Assembly: GCA_021846515.1 (NCBI GenBank)
Contig: JAJZWU010000001.1
Coordinates: 62,001 to 126,000 of the forward strand
Direction: 5' to 3'
Source: Actinomycetes bacterium
GTDB taxonomy: Bacteria; Actinomycetota; Acidimicrobiia; Acidimicrobiales; JAMCPL01
DNA length: 64,000 bases
Shown here one piece after another: positions 53,550 through 60,566 of the stretch; position 1 is the stretch's first letter, and the number at the start of each line of letters is the position of its first letter. A model generated the notes under the pieces. The model was not told the origin of the DNA. It was given only the letters and a program-made list of their open reading frames with translations, and made no database searches. The translations under genes were made by a program, and so were the position numbers.

Positions 53550-54316
53550 ACAATGACATGAAGTTGCTTGCCATACAGACCGCAAGCGAGCAAAAGATCC
53601 TTTGGCGTAATCGGAGGGCTATTCTGTTTACCTTCATACTGCCGGTAGCCTTCCTGGTATTCCTCGGCGCTAGCAACAGAGGAGTACATCTAAAGATACT
53701 GGGCAATATGAACTTTGACACCTTCTTTGTTCCAGGCATCCTCGCTTTCTCTCTTGTGTCTACCACATATTCAAATCTTGCTCTAAGCATTGCCGTTCAG
53801 CGCGACCAGGGGATACTAAAACGCATTAAGGGCACACCGCTTCCGCCATGGATGTTCTTTGCCGGGAAAGTTGGCGCCACCTTGCTGAACTCGCTACTCA
53901 TGGTAGTAGTTGTGCTTGCAGTCGGCCGGTTTGCCTACAGTGTCCAGATACGGATGTCCACCCTGCCGGCACTGGTTGTCGATCTACTGGTAGGTTCAGC
54001 CTGCTGGAGTATCCTCGGCATTGCAATGTCAGCTGTGGTCAATCGCGCTGAAGGCGGCTCACCTATCGTCACGTTACCCTATATCGTATTGAGCTTTATA
54101 TCGGGAGTATTCTACCCCTCCCAGGCAGAACCGGGCTGGCTCCAGGATCTGGCTCGCGCCTTTCCGCTGGAGCCATTCGCCCGTTCGCTTGAAGCTGCTT
54201 TCGACCCTTCGGTGGCGGCACCGGCATTTAGAACTGGCGACCTTTTGATAATGCTTGGCTGGATAGCCGTGGGAACCATACTGAGCCTGCGGTTTTTCAG
54301 GTGGGAGCGCAAATAA
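53546..54316 (+). CDS. ABC-2 type transporter, permease
   Basis: 256 residues with six hydrophobic segments, the ABC-2 membrane fold (RRAILFTFILPVAFLVFLG near the N-terminus; LPYIVLSFISGVFYP and ARAFPLEPFARSL near the end). Partner of the preceding ATPase. Substrate unknown; drug, antibiotic or polysaccharide export are all possible. It ends 4 bp from the convergent MFS gene. Confidence 0.9.
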   Translation: MNNDMKLLAIQTASEQKILWRNRRAILFTFILPVAFLVFLGASNRGVHLKILGNMNFDTFFVPGILAFSLVSTTYSNLALSIAVQRDQGILKRIKGTPLPPWMFFAGKVGATLLNSLLMVVVVLAVGRFAYSVQIRMSTLPALVVDLLVGSACWSILGIAMSAVVNRAEGGSPIVTLPYIVLSFISGVFYPSQAEPGWLQDLARAFPLEPFARSLEAAFDPSVAAPAFRTGDLLIMLGWIAVGTILSLRFFRWERK

Positions 54317-54320
54317 AAGA

Positions 54321-55856
54321 TTAAGGCTGGACAACTTCCATTTCATCGCTGGAATCTCCATCATCATGGACACCCATAGAAGAAGCCTTGATATGATGAT
54401 GGGAGAATATCCTGGAAGCAGATAGAAGGGCTGCAAAGACCATAAGTACGGCGGAAGCATAAAACGCAGAATGTATGCCGTTATTGAACGGTCCTTTTGC
54501 CGACCTGGCCAGGTGGGTAGTACCCACGAAAATAGCGAACGCAAGCTTCCTCGGAATAGTTCTTGCCGCTACCAGAATAGCCATTGCAAAAGAAAACACC
54601 ATTCCTACGTTGGAGAAAGTCCTCAGCATCCCTGAAGATATGCCGAACACCTCCGGCGTAGAGGCTTTCATCACTGCCGAGTTGTTGCCGGGGAAGAACG
54701 TTGAACCACCTATGCCGTTTATCATGCTGGATAGTACCACCATCCACAGACCCACATCCGTGCCCAAATGGGCATAGAGGATAAGGGCCACCACCTGTAT
54801 TGCCAACCCTGCAGTAGCCGGAAAGACCGGACTGGTCTTATCGGCCAACTTACCGGCAAAGGGTCCGATAAGCCCCCCAAGGACATAGCCCGGAACAAGC
54901 AAGAGCGAGGCATCCAAGGGACTCAGTCCCCTAACACCCTGCAAGTACATGATAAGCAGGAATAATACGGCATAATTGCCGGCAGCTTGAATAAGGGCAG
55001 CAAAGAGAGAAGGGGTCATGGTCGGTATTTTGAAAATAGTCAACTTAACTACGGGATCATTTACGTGAGCCTGCGACACCATAAATACAACAAGCAATGC
55101 CAGACCCACCACAAAAAATATACCGATAGCCAGATTAAAAGATTCGCTAGTCAGCTTGGTCATTCCCCAAAGTAGGCTGAATAGTCCTCCCGCAAGTAGG
55201 ATCATTCCCACCCAATCGATCCTTCTGCTGGTTCTCTCCGTCTTTTCTATCAATACACGCCCCGCTGCAGCCAGCGCCAATATACCTATAGGAACGTTTA
55301 TCCAGAAAATCCAGCGCCATGAGATATATGTAATAATAAGACCACCCAATACGATACCGAGTACTGCCCCTACGCTCCACCCCACGGCTATGTAGCCATA
55401 AGCGCGCCCCCTCTTCTCGGGAGAAAAAGTATCTGCTACCACTGCCCCACTGTTTGCCTGTATAAATGCACCTCCTATGCCCTGGAGCACCCGAAAACCG
55501 ATAATAGAAGCTTCGTTGAATGACAACGCACATAGAAATGATCCTATTACGAATATGAGAAACCCGATCTCATACATCTTTACACGGCCAAACATATCCC
55601 CAAGTCTTCCGACCTGCATAGCCAGTATTGTGATCACCAGTAAGTAGCCTATAATCACCCAGATGACATCAGAGAGACTAATATGCAAGGCTCTTTCAAT
55701 TTCAGGTAGAGCCAGCACAACGATGGTTGTATCTACAGCCGTAATTAGGACACCGGTCATCACCACCATGAGAGCCAACTCAGGATGATCGCCACGACTG
55801 CCACTCTTAGGGCTGGCCGTTGATCCGCGTAAAATGTTGGTGAGGGAGGACATCAT
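54321..55856 (-). CDS. MFS exporter, DHA2 (EmrB/QacA-like), first of two
   Basis: About fourteen hydrophobic segments. Helix 1 holds VLITAVDTTIVVLALPEIERAL, the DHA2 opening motif with an Asp, and the loop after helix 2 carries GRLGDMFGRVKMYEIG. Likely proton-driven drug efflux. Start is placed at 55856 (Met-Met-Ser), because TAGACT lies 7 nt upstream; an ATG at 55898 would add 14 residues. 511 residues. The neighbouring gene at 56128 is a divergent paralogue. Confidence 0.88.
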   Translation of the reverse strand: MMSSLTNILRGSTASPKSGSRGDHPELALMVVMTGVLITAVDTTIVVLALPEIERALHISLSDVIWVIIGYLLVITILAMQVGRLGDMFGRVKMYEIGFLIFVIGSFLCALSFNEASIIGFRVLQGIGGAFIQANSGAVVADTFSPEKRGRAYGYIAVGWSVGAVLGIVLGGLIITYISWRWIFWINVPIGILALAAAGRVLIEKTERTSRRIDWVGMILLAGGLFSLLWGMTKLTSESFNLAIGIFFVVGLALLVVFMVSQAHVNDPVVKLTIFKIPTMTPSLFAALIQAAGNYAVLFLLIMYLQGVRGLSPLDASLLLVPGYVLGGLIGPFAGKLADKTSPVFPATAGLAIQVVALILYAHLGTDVGLWMVVLSSMINGIGGSTFFPGNNSAVMKASTPEVFGISSGMLRTFSNVGMVFSFAMAILVAARTIPRKLAFAIFVGTTHLARSAKGPFNNGIHSAFYASAVLMVFAALLSASRIFSHHHIKASSMGVHDDGDSSDEMEVVQP

Positions 55857-55869
55857 GGAGGATAGTCTA
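55857..55869 (-). promoter_or_regulatory. -10-like hexamer of first DHA2 exporter gene, leaderless type
   Basis: TAGACT (55864-55869, minus strand), 7 nt before the ATG at 55856. Repeat B copy 1 begins about 65 bp further upstream. Confidence 0.45.
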
Positions 55870-55932
55870 ACCGATCGGGCATCCAAATATAGTTTCATTC
55901 TGCGTTACAGGAAATGTCATCTAGGGTAGTCT

Positions 55933-56114
55933 AGTGCAGTGTCTCGTAAATAGTGTGATGGTATTCACCTGGTCAGGGGCATCAGCCGGCAAGGCGAAGG
56001 ACATAGGCGTAGCAGGGACTACGTTGAGGACGACAACGCAGCCGGATGTATACGCAACCGTCCACCGGACGTTTGCGCAGTGAGAGCGCATAATTATTTG
56101 CGAGACACTGCACT
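55933..56114 (+). repeat. Repeat family B, copy 1 (MITE-like, with hairpin cassette)
   Basis: 182 bp with terminal inverted repeats AGTGCAGTGTCTCG (14 bp, perfect; extended by YAAATA). A ~100-bp core (TGATGGTATTCACCTGGTCA to GACGACAACGCAGCCGGA) is almost identical to copy 2 in the same orientation. A 25-bp hairpin cassette at 56053-56077 is identical bar one base to that in repeat A. Flanks CTAG and CTGG hint at a YTAR-like target. No transposase. Confidence 0.8.
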
Positions 56115-56127
56115 GGCAGCTCAACGG

Positions 56128-57936
56128 TCACTTGGAAGCGGCCCCGGTGGTCCGGGAACCGGCCAATGAATGATCAGCCATATATTCCGGAGTATCCGAC
56201 AACACATCTGCGTCGATAGGCGTGTCATCCTCAACAGTGTCTACATGGTAATACTTCTTGCCTCGCATCCATGACGCCACTGCAGCAACCAAGCAGGCAA
56301 CGACAGAAAAATCAAACGCCTCGCCAAGCCCCTTCATAAATGGATGTGATATCAGCTTCGGGAAGAAACTCCTTCCGGTCAGATAGGCCACTTTGGCAGC
56401 CGGAAGATGTGACAGCACCTGGGCGCCAAGAAGCGTCTTTACGGGGTCATATCCCAAAAAAGCTCCAAAGAGCGCTCCGGTGGGTGGCAAGTGCGCTACT
56501 TTGGATGCAGCCGCACTCGGAACCCCCTGCGATACAAGCCCATGATAGAGAGCATGAGGCAAACTGGAAGTGAGCCCAAAAATGATCAAAGTGAAGAAGA
56601 TCCCTATAGAGAGCACCATGGCCGAGTTCTGAAAGGTTGCAGTCATGCCGGAGCCGGCCCCACGTTGGTGAGCAGGAAGGCTGTTCATGATCCCTGCCCT
56701 GTTTGGAGAGGCGAAAAGACCCATAGCCAATCCATTCAAAAGAAGCAACAGCGCAAACCATATATAGCCAAAGTTTGCAGGCAACAGCTCCAAAAGAGCA
56801 AAGCTCAGTGCAGCTGCAAGCATTCCAGCGGTAGCAAATGGCCTTGCCCCGAAATGGTCACTCAGAAATCCCGATATTGGGCCTGCAACGAGGAAACCTA
56901 CCGTAAGAGGAACCATATAAATGCCTGCCCATAACGGAGTGACCGAGAAATTATACCCGTGTTGAGGAAGCCAGATACCCTGCAACCAGATAATCAGAAT
57001 GAACATCATCCCTCCTCTTCCAAGGGCTGCCAACAGTCCGGCCAGGTTTCCTGCAGTAAATGCACGTATCCGGAAGAGTGGTAGCCTGAACATGGGATTC
57101 TCAACCTTGGTTTCCACATAGGCAAACAGAATCAGTATTACTATCCCGCCTGCTATTTCACCTATAACGGATGGATTTGTCCATCCCATCACATGGCCAC
57201 CGTAGGGTTCGATACCATAAGTTATGCCAACCAACAAAGATATAAGGCCAATAGCGAAGGTGATGTTGCCCCACCAGTCTATCCTGGATGCCTGGCGCAC
57301 CCCATGCTCATGAAGGTTGAAGTACGACCATATAGTACCGAATATCCCTATAGGAGCCGATACGACAAACACCAGATGCCATTCGACAGGCCCCAGCAGC
57401 CCGCCTATAATCAACCCCAAAAACGATCCACCAATGGCAGCCACTTGATTGACACCGAGAGCCAGTCCCCTCTGATGCTGGGGGAAAGCATCTGTCAATA
57501 TGGCAGCCGAGTTTGCAAATATCAATGCACCACCGACACCCTGTAGGATACGCATAGAGATCAACCACATGGCACCTGCCGGACCCTGCATCCAGCTAAT
57601 AGAAAGCATGATGGAGAATATGGTGAATATGACGAACCCAAGGTTATACATCTTTACACGACCATACATATCACCAAGTCTGCCAAAGCTCACCACCAGA
57701 ACGGCAGTAGCGACCATATAGCCCATCAAGAGCCAGAGAAAGTAATCAGTGTTACTCGGAAGGAGTGGATTAAGATGGATCCCCCTAAATATATCAGGCA
57801 ACGATATAAGTATTATGGTGGAATTGATAACCACCATGAGCATACCAAGTGTAGTGTTTGACAGCGCCAGCCACTTTCCCTTATATCGGTCGTCCTGGTT
57901 GTCTCGGTGGCCTGCCTCTTGTGTGTTGTCTACCAT
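56128..57936 (-). CDS. MFS exporter, DHA2 (EmrB/QacA-like), second of two
   Basis: 602 residues, about fourteen helices, with VVINSTIILISLPDIFRGI in helix 1, GRLGDMYGRVKMYNLG after helix 2 and LQGVGGALIFANSAAI in helix 4. It is longer than the first copy because of an extended loop before the last helix (about 480-540) and a charged C-terminus. A GGAG ribosome-binding site lies 9 nt upstream and a 16-bp palindrome (58068-58083) further upstream could be its operator. Drug or metabolite export is likely. Confidence 0.88.
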   Translation of the reverse strand: MVDNTQEAGHRDNQDDRYKGKWLALSNTTLGMLMVVINSTIILISLPDIFRGIHLNPLLPSNTDYFLWLLMGYMVATAVLVVSFGRLGDMYGRVKMYNLGFVIFTIFSIMLSISWMQGPAGAMWLISMRILQGVGGALIFANSAAILTDAFPQHQRGLALGVNQVAAIGGSFLGLIIGGLLGPVEWHLVFVVSAPIGIFGTIWSYFNLHEHGVRQASRIDWWGNITFAIGLISLLVGITYGIEPYGGHVMGWTNPSVIGEIAGGIVILILFAYVETKVENPMFRLPLFRIRAFTAGNLAGLLAALGRGGMMFILIIWLQGIWLPQHGYNFSVTPLWAGIYMVPLTVGFLVAGPISGFLSDHFGARPFATAGMLAAALSFALLELLPANFGYIWFALLLLLNGLAMGLFASPNRAGIMNSLPAHQRGAGSGMTATFQNSAMVLSIGIFFTLIIFGLTSSLPHALYHGLVSQGVPSAAASKVAHLPPTGALFGAFLGYDPVKTLLGAQVLSHLPAAKVAYLTGRSFFPKLISHPFMKGLGEAFDFSVVACLVAAVASWMRGKKYYHVDTVEDDTPIDADVLSDTPEYMADHSLAGSRTTGAASK

Positions 57937-58067
57937 CTACTCGTCTCCATAATGCAACTTCATCACTCATCTCCGCAATTTAGCCAACTGTACAGTGAGA
58001 ATAACTTCGGATCACTCCAAATCACGCTCACTAAACACTATCCTAATATCTTAGTATATATGGAATC

Positions 58068-58083
58068 CTAACGTTAACGTTAG
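58068..58083. promoter_or_regulatory. 16-bp perfect palindrome, candidate operator
   Basis: CTAACGTTAACGTTAG is its own reverse complement. It lies just upstream of a -10-like TATACT on the minus strand, at or next to the -35 region, as for a TetR-type repressor site of the efflux gene at 56128-57936. No repressor gene is adjacent. Confidence 0.5.
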
Positions 58084-58122
58084 ATATTGGTTTATAAGTA
58101 GGACGGACGGGTATCCGGCACC

Positions 58123-58230
58123 GCGGGAGCGGGTGGCAGATGAGGGGCGGTGGCGGGAGCGGGAGGCAGTGCAGGACAACAGTTGTGCTCGTAGTGGGGT
58201 CGGCGGGAGCGGGTGGCAGATGAGGGGCGG
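58123..58230 (+). repeat. G-rich direct repeat, 28 bp, twice plus a partial unit
   Basis: A 28-bp unit beginning GCGGGAGCGGGTGGCAGATG lies identically at 58123-58150 and 58203-58230, with a partial third at 58153-58169. Too few and unevenly spaced for a CRISPR array. Confidence 0.7.
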
Positions 58231-58341
58231 CGGTGCGGTGCGGCAAAGCTGGATGGCAGCCGGGTGATGGCCGCTATGTCTGTGGCCAGTGCGGTCAAAC
58301 CAAAAGTAGGAAGGTGGCGGCAAGCGGCAGAACAGCTATGT

Positions 58342-58354
58342 TAACCTCTATGGC
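58342..58354 (+). promoter_or_regulatory. -10-like hexamer of aldolase gene, leaderless type
   Basis: TAACCT (58342-58347), 7 nt before the ATG at 58355. Weak match to the -10 consensus. Confidence 0.35.
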
Positions 58355-59050
58355 ATGGAGATAACCCAGCCGGAGGACAATAACCAGCCAACACACATTG
58401 ATAGTGATACCGTTCGGCGGCAGGTGCTGGTTTCAGCAAAGAGAATGTATGCCAAGGGACTAGTGGAGGGCACTCAGGGAAATGTTTCCGCTCGCCTAGA
58501 CGATGGCAATATATGCATTACTCCCTCTTCCGTTCCATACGAAGATATGACCATTGAAGATCTTGTCATAATGGACATGAATGGGGGTGTACTCGACGGC
58601 ACGCAATCCCCCTCATCTGAAAAGCTGCTCCACCTGGATTGTTACGGGCAATTCCCCGACGTTAAGGCAGTCATTCATTCCCACCCCATACATGCAAGCA
58701 TGTTTGCCCTGGCCGGCAAGCCCATACCTGCGTGGATGGACGAAGCAATAATCTATCTTGGAGGAGACATACAGGTATCCGCATACGCAATGAGCGGCAC
58801 ACCGGAGATGGCGGCCAACGCAGTAGCCGCCCTGGAGGGCAGAACTGCCGCCCTGCTTGCCAATCACGGCATGGTAGCAGTGGGTAAGTCTCCGGATCAT
58901 GCCATGGAAGTGACTATTCTGGTCGAGAAGATAGCACAAATAATGCTCGGGGCAAGCCAGCTTGGATCTATACAACCTCTGCCGACGACAACTACCACAT
59001 CGCTTACAGATGTTTACCTGCTGATGCGCTCAATGTGGCAAAATCCATAG
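58355..59050 (+). CDS. Class II aldolase/adducin family protein
   Basis: 231 residues with the zinc site of L-fuculose-phosphate-type aldolases: IHSHPIHASM and LANHGMVAVG supply histidines, and PSSEKLLH carries the catalytic Glu. GTQGNVSARLDDGNICITPS near the N-terminus binds the phosphate. It should cleave a phosphorylated sugar to DHAP (or a pyruvate-type donor) and an aldehyde; the exact sugar is open. Monocistronic, followed by repeat B copy 2. Confidence 0.88.
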   Translation: MEITQPEDNNQPTHIDSDTVRRQVLVSAKRMYAKGLVEGTQGNVSARLDDGNICITPSSVPYEDMTIEDLVIMDMNGGVLDGTQSPSSEKLLHLDCYGQFPDVKAVIHSHPIHASMFALAGKPIPAWMDEAIIYLGGDIQVSAYAMSGTPEMAANAVAALEGRTAALLANHGMVAVGKSPDHAMEVTILVEKIAQIMLGASQLGSIQPLPTTTTTSLTDVYLLMRSMWQNP

Positions 59051-59056
59051 ACCTGC

Positions 59057-59078
59057 GACGCTACACTAGTGTAGCGTC
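59057..59078. repeat. 22-bp perfect palindrome at the left end of repeat B copy 2
   Basis: GACGCTACACT is followed directly by its exact reverse complement. The right half is the element's own terminal repeat; the left half is an extra, oppositely oriented copy of that terminus outside the element. Confidence 0.75.
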
Positions 59079-59232
59079 TCGTAAATAGTGTGATGGTATT
59101 CACCTGGTCAGGGGCGTCATCCGGCAAGGCGAAGGACATAGGCGTAGCAGGGACTACGTTGAGGACGACAACGCAGCCGGAGGCGTCATCTGGCCGATGA
59201 GAGCGCATGATTATTTGCGAGACGCTACACTA
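59067..59232 (+). repeat. Repeat family B, copy 2 (MITE-like)
   Basis: 166 bp with terminal inverted repeats TAGTGTAGCGTCTCG (15 bp, perfect; extended by YAAATA). The core matches copy 1, but the hairpin cassette is replaced by GGCGTCATCTGGC. Its right end supplies the TAG stop codon of the M16 peptidase gene. Confidence 0.8.
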
Positions 59233-60546
59233 AGACAACGCTCCATATAAATCACCACCAGACCAGCCGGAGAGGGCATCCTCATCAAATGGCCCAACTA
59301 CTGAAAGAGTCATGGGAGATGACGACAGCACGGAAGCCACTCTCGCAACATCATCCGCGCTTACCGCATCTACATTGGATAGTATCTCATCAATCTCTAT
59401 AACTCTTCCATAGTGCAATAGCGAAGATCCTATAGCAGCCATGCGTGAAACTGAATGCTCCTGGGATAGCAGTAATCCCGACCTTAGGTGCTTTTTGGCC
59501 AAGTTTATCTCTTCATCGGTTACTCCATTGGTGGCGACATCCGCTAATATGGCACCGGAAAGGTTCAACACCTCCATAAGGTTACTGGGTGCACATCCGG
59601 CGCTTATGGAAAATGAACCGGTATCATCATATCTGTTTGCATCACTCCATACAGAATAGGCGAGACCTCTCTGCTCCCTTATCTCCTGAAATAACCGTGA
59701 CGACATCGACCCTCCGACAATCTGGTCCAGTACCTCGGCGCTCCAACGATCTTTATCGTGACGAGAAAATCCTCTGAAAGTTATCTCCATGCTGGCCTGT
59801 TCGGTATCTCTCCTAGTTACTACCAGAGGGATCTGATCTTTGGAGGGAGGCGTACGCTGAGGACTCTTACCTCCCTCACGATGACCAAACCACCTCTCCA
59901 CGAGTGGCGCTAGCTGTTCATGATCCAGTGCTCCGGCTGCTGCTATGATGATGTTTGAGCACCTGTAATATGAATCAAACCAATCCCTTAGCATCTCTGC
60001 ATCTATAGCTTCGACACTACCTGCCGTACCGGATACCTCATTGCCAAGAGGATGACCCGGAAAGAGGGCCTCTTGACAACGCTGGGCGCAGACGTCATGT
60101 GGGCTGTCCATATTCATAGCGATCTCGTCCAGCACCACCTGGCGTTCTGAATCCAGGTCGCTCTGCCGCAAGATCGGCATACTCAACATCCCAAATAGAA
60201 TGCCGGCAGCCTCCGCCAGATCTTCCGGCAATACCCGTACATAAAAATAAGTAGACTCCCTGGAGGTAAAGCCATTGGACTCCCCGCCCATTAAATCCAT
60301 GGATATAGCTATCTGCCTGGCTGTCATCTCGGCAGTACCCTTGAATACAAGATGCTCCAGCAGGTGAGACGCACCGGACAACCTACCGTCCTCATCACGG
60401 GAACCGACACCTACAAACACTCCAAGCGCAACCGAACGGGCTTCCGGCATGTCATATGTAACCAAGCGCAAATCATCAATAACCTTGCTTACCTGGATCT
60501 TGCCATTATGAACAGGGCCGAAGTCTTGTGCTGCTGTTTGGATCAT
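59230..60546 (-). CDS. M16-family zinc peptidase (pitrilysin-like)
   Basis: 438 residues, two M16 halves. The inverted zinc motif HxxEH is HLLEHLVF at about residue 63, with the third ligand Glu some 75 residues on (VVLDEIAMN region). RGLAYSVWSDANRY is the conserved substrate-side loop of the C-terminal half. Homologues next to pnp are processing-peptidase-like proteins of unclear substrate. It begins 20 nt after the pnp stop. Its last codons and stop lie at the boundary of repeat B copy 2, so the original C-terminus may have been altered. Confidence 0.9.
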   Translation of the reverse strand: MIQTAAQDFGPVHNGKIQVSKVIDDLRLVTYDMPEARSVALGVFVGVGSRDEDGRLSGASHLLEHLVFKGTAEMTARQIAISMDLMGGESNGFTSRESTYFYVRVLPEDLAEAAGILFGMLSMPILRQSDLDSERQVVLDEIAMNMDSPHDVCAQRCQEALFPGHPLGNEVSGTAGSVEAIDAEMLRDWFDSYYRCSNIIIAAAGALDHEQLAPLVERWFGHREGGKSPQRTPPSKDQIPLVVTRRDTEQASMEITFRGFSRHDKDRWSAEVLDQIVGGSMSSRLFQEIREQRGLAYSVWSDANRYDDTGSFSISAGCAPSNLMEVLNLSGAILADVATNGVTDEEINLAKKHLRSGLLLSQEHSVSRMAAIGSSLLHYGRVIEIDEILSNVDAVSADDVARVASVLSSSPMTLSVVGPFDEDALSGWSGGDLYGALS

Positions 60547-60566
60547 TTGTGAATATCTGCCGTAAC

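Larger units (their letters stand above)
57937..58354. other. Divergent intergenic region with palindrome and G-rich repeats
   Basis: No gene supported. The left part holds a likely minus-strand promoter and palindrome; the right part holds G-rich direct repeats (58123-58230). Overlapping Pro/His-rich minus-strand frames here are products of the repeats. Confidence 0.55.

Noticed and set aside
58123-58230. CRISPR array
   Set aside because: Only two full repeats and one partial, uneven spacing, no cas genes; simple G-rich direct repeats.
58043-58323. Pro/His/Arg-rich minus-strand frames
   Set aside because: Arise from the G-rich repeats in three overlapping frames; no start signal or plausible fold.
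55921-59208. Similar 64-67-codon minus-strand frames in both family B repeats (NVVPATPMSFALP segment)
   Set aside because: Peptide similarity follows from DNA identity of the repeat; no start signal and different ends. Treated as non-coding.
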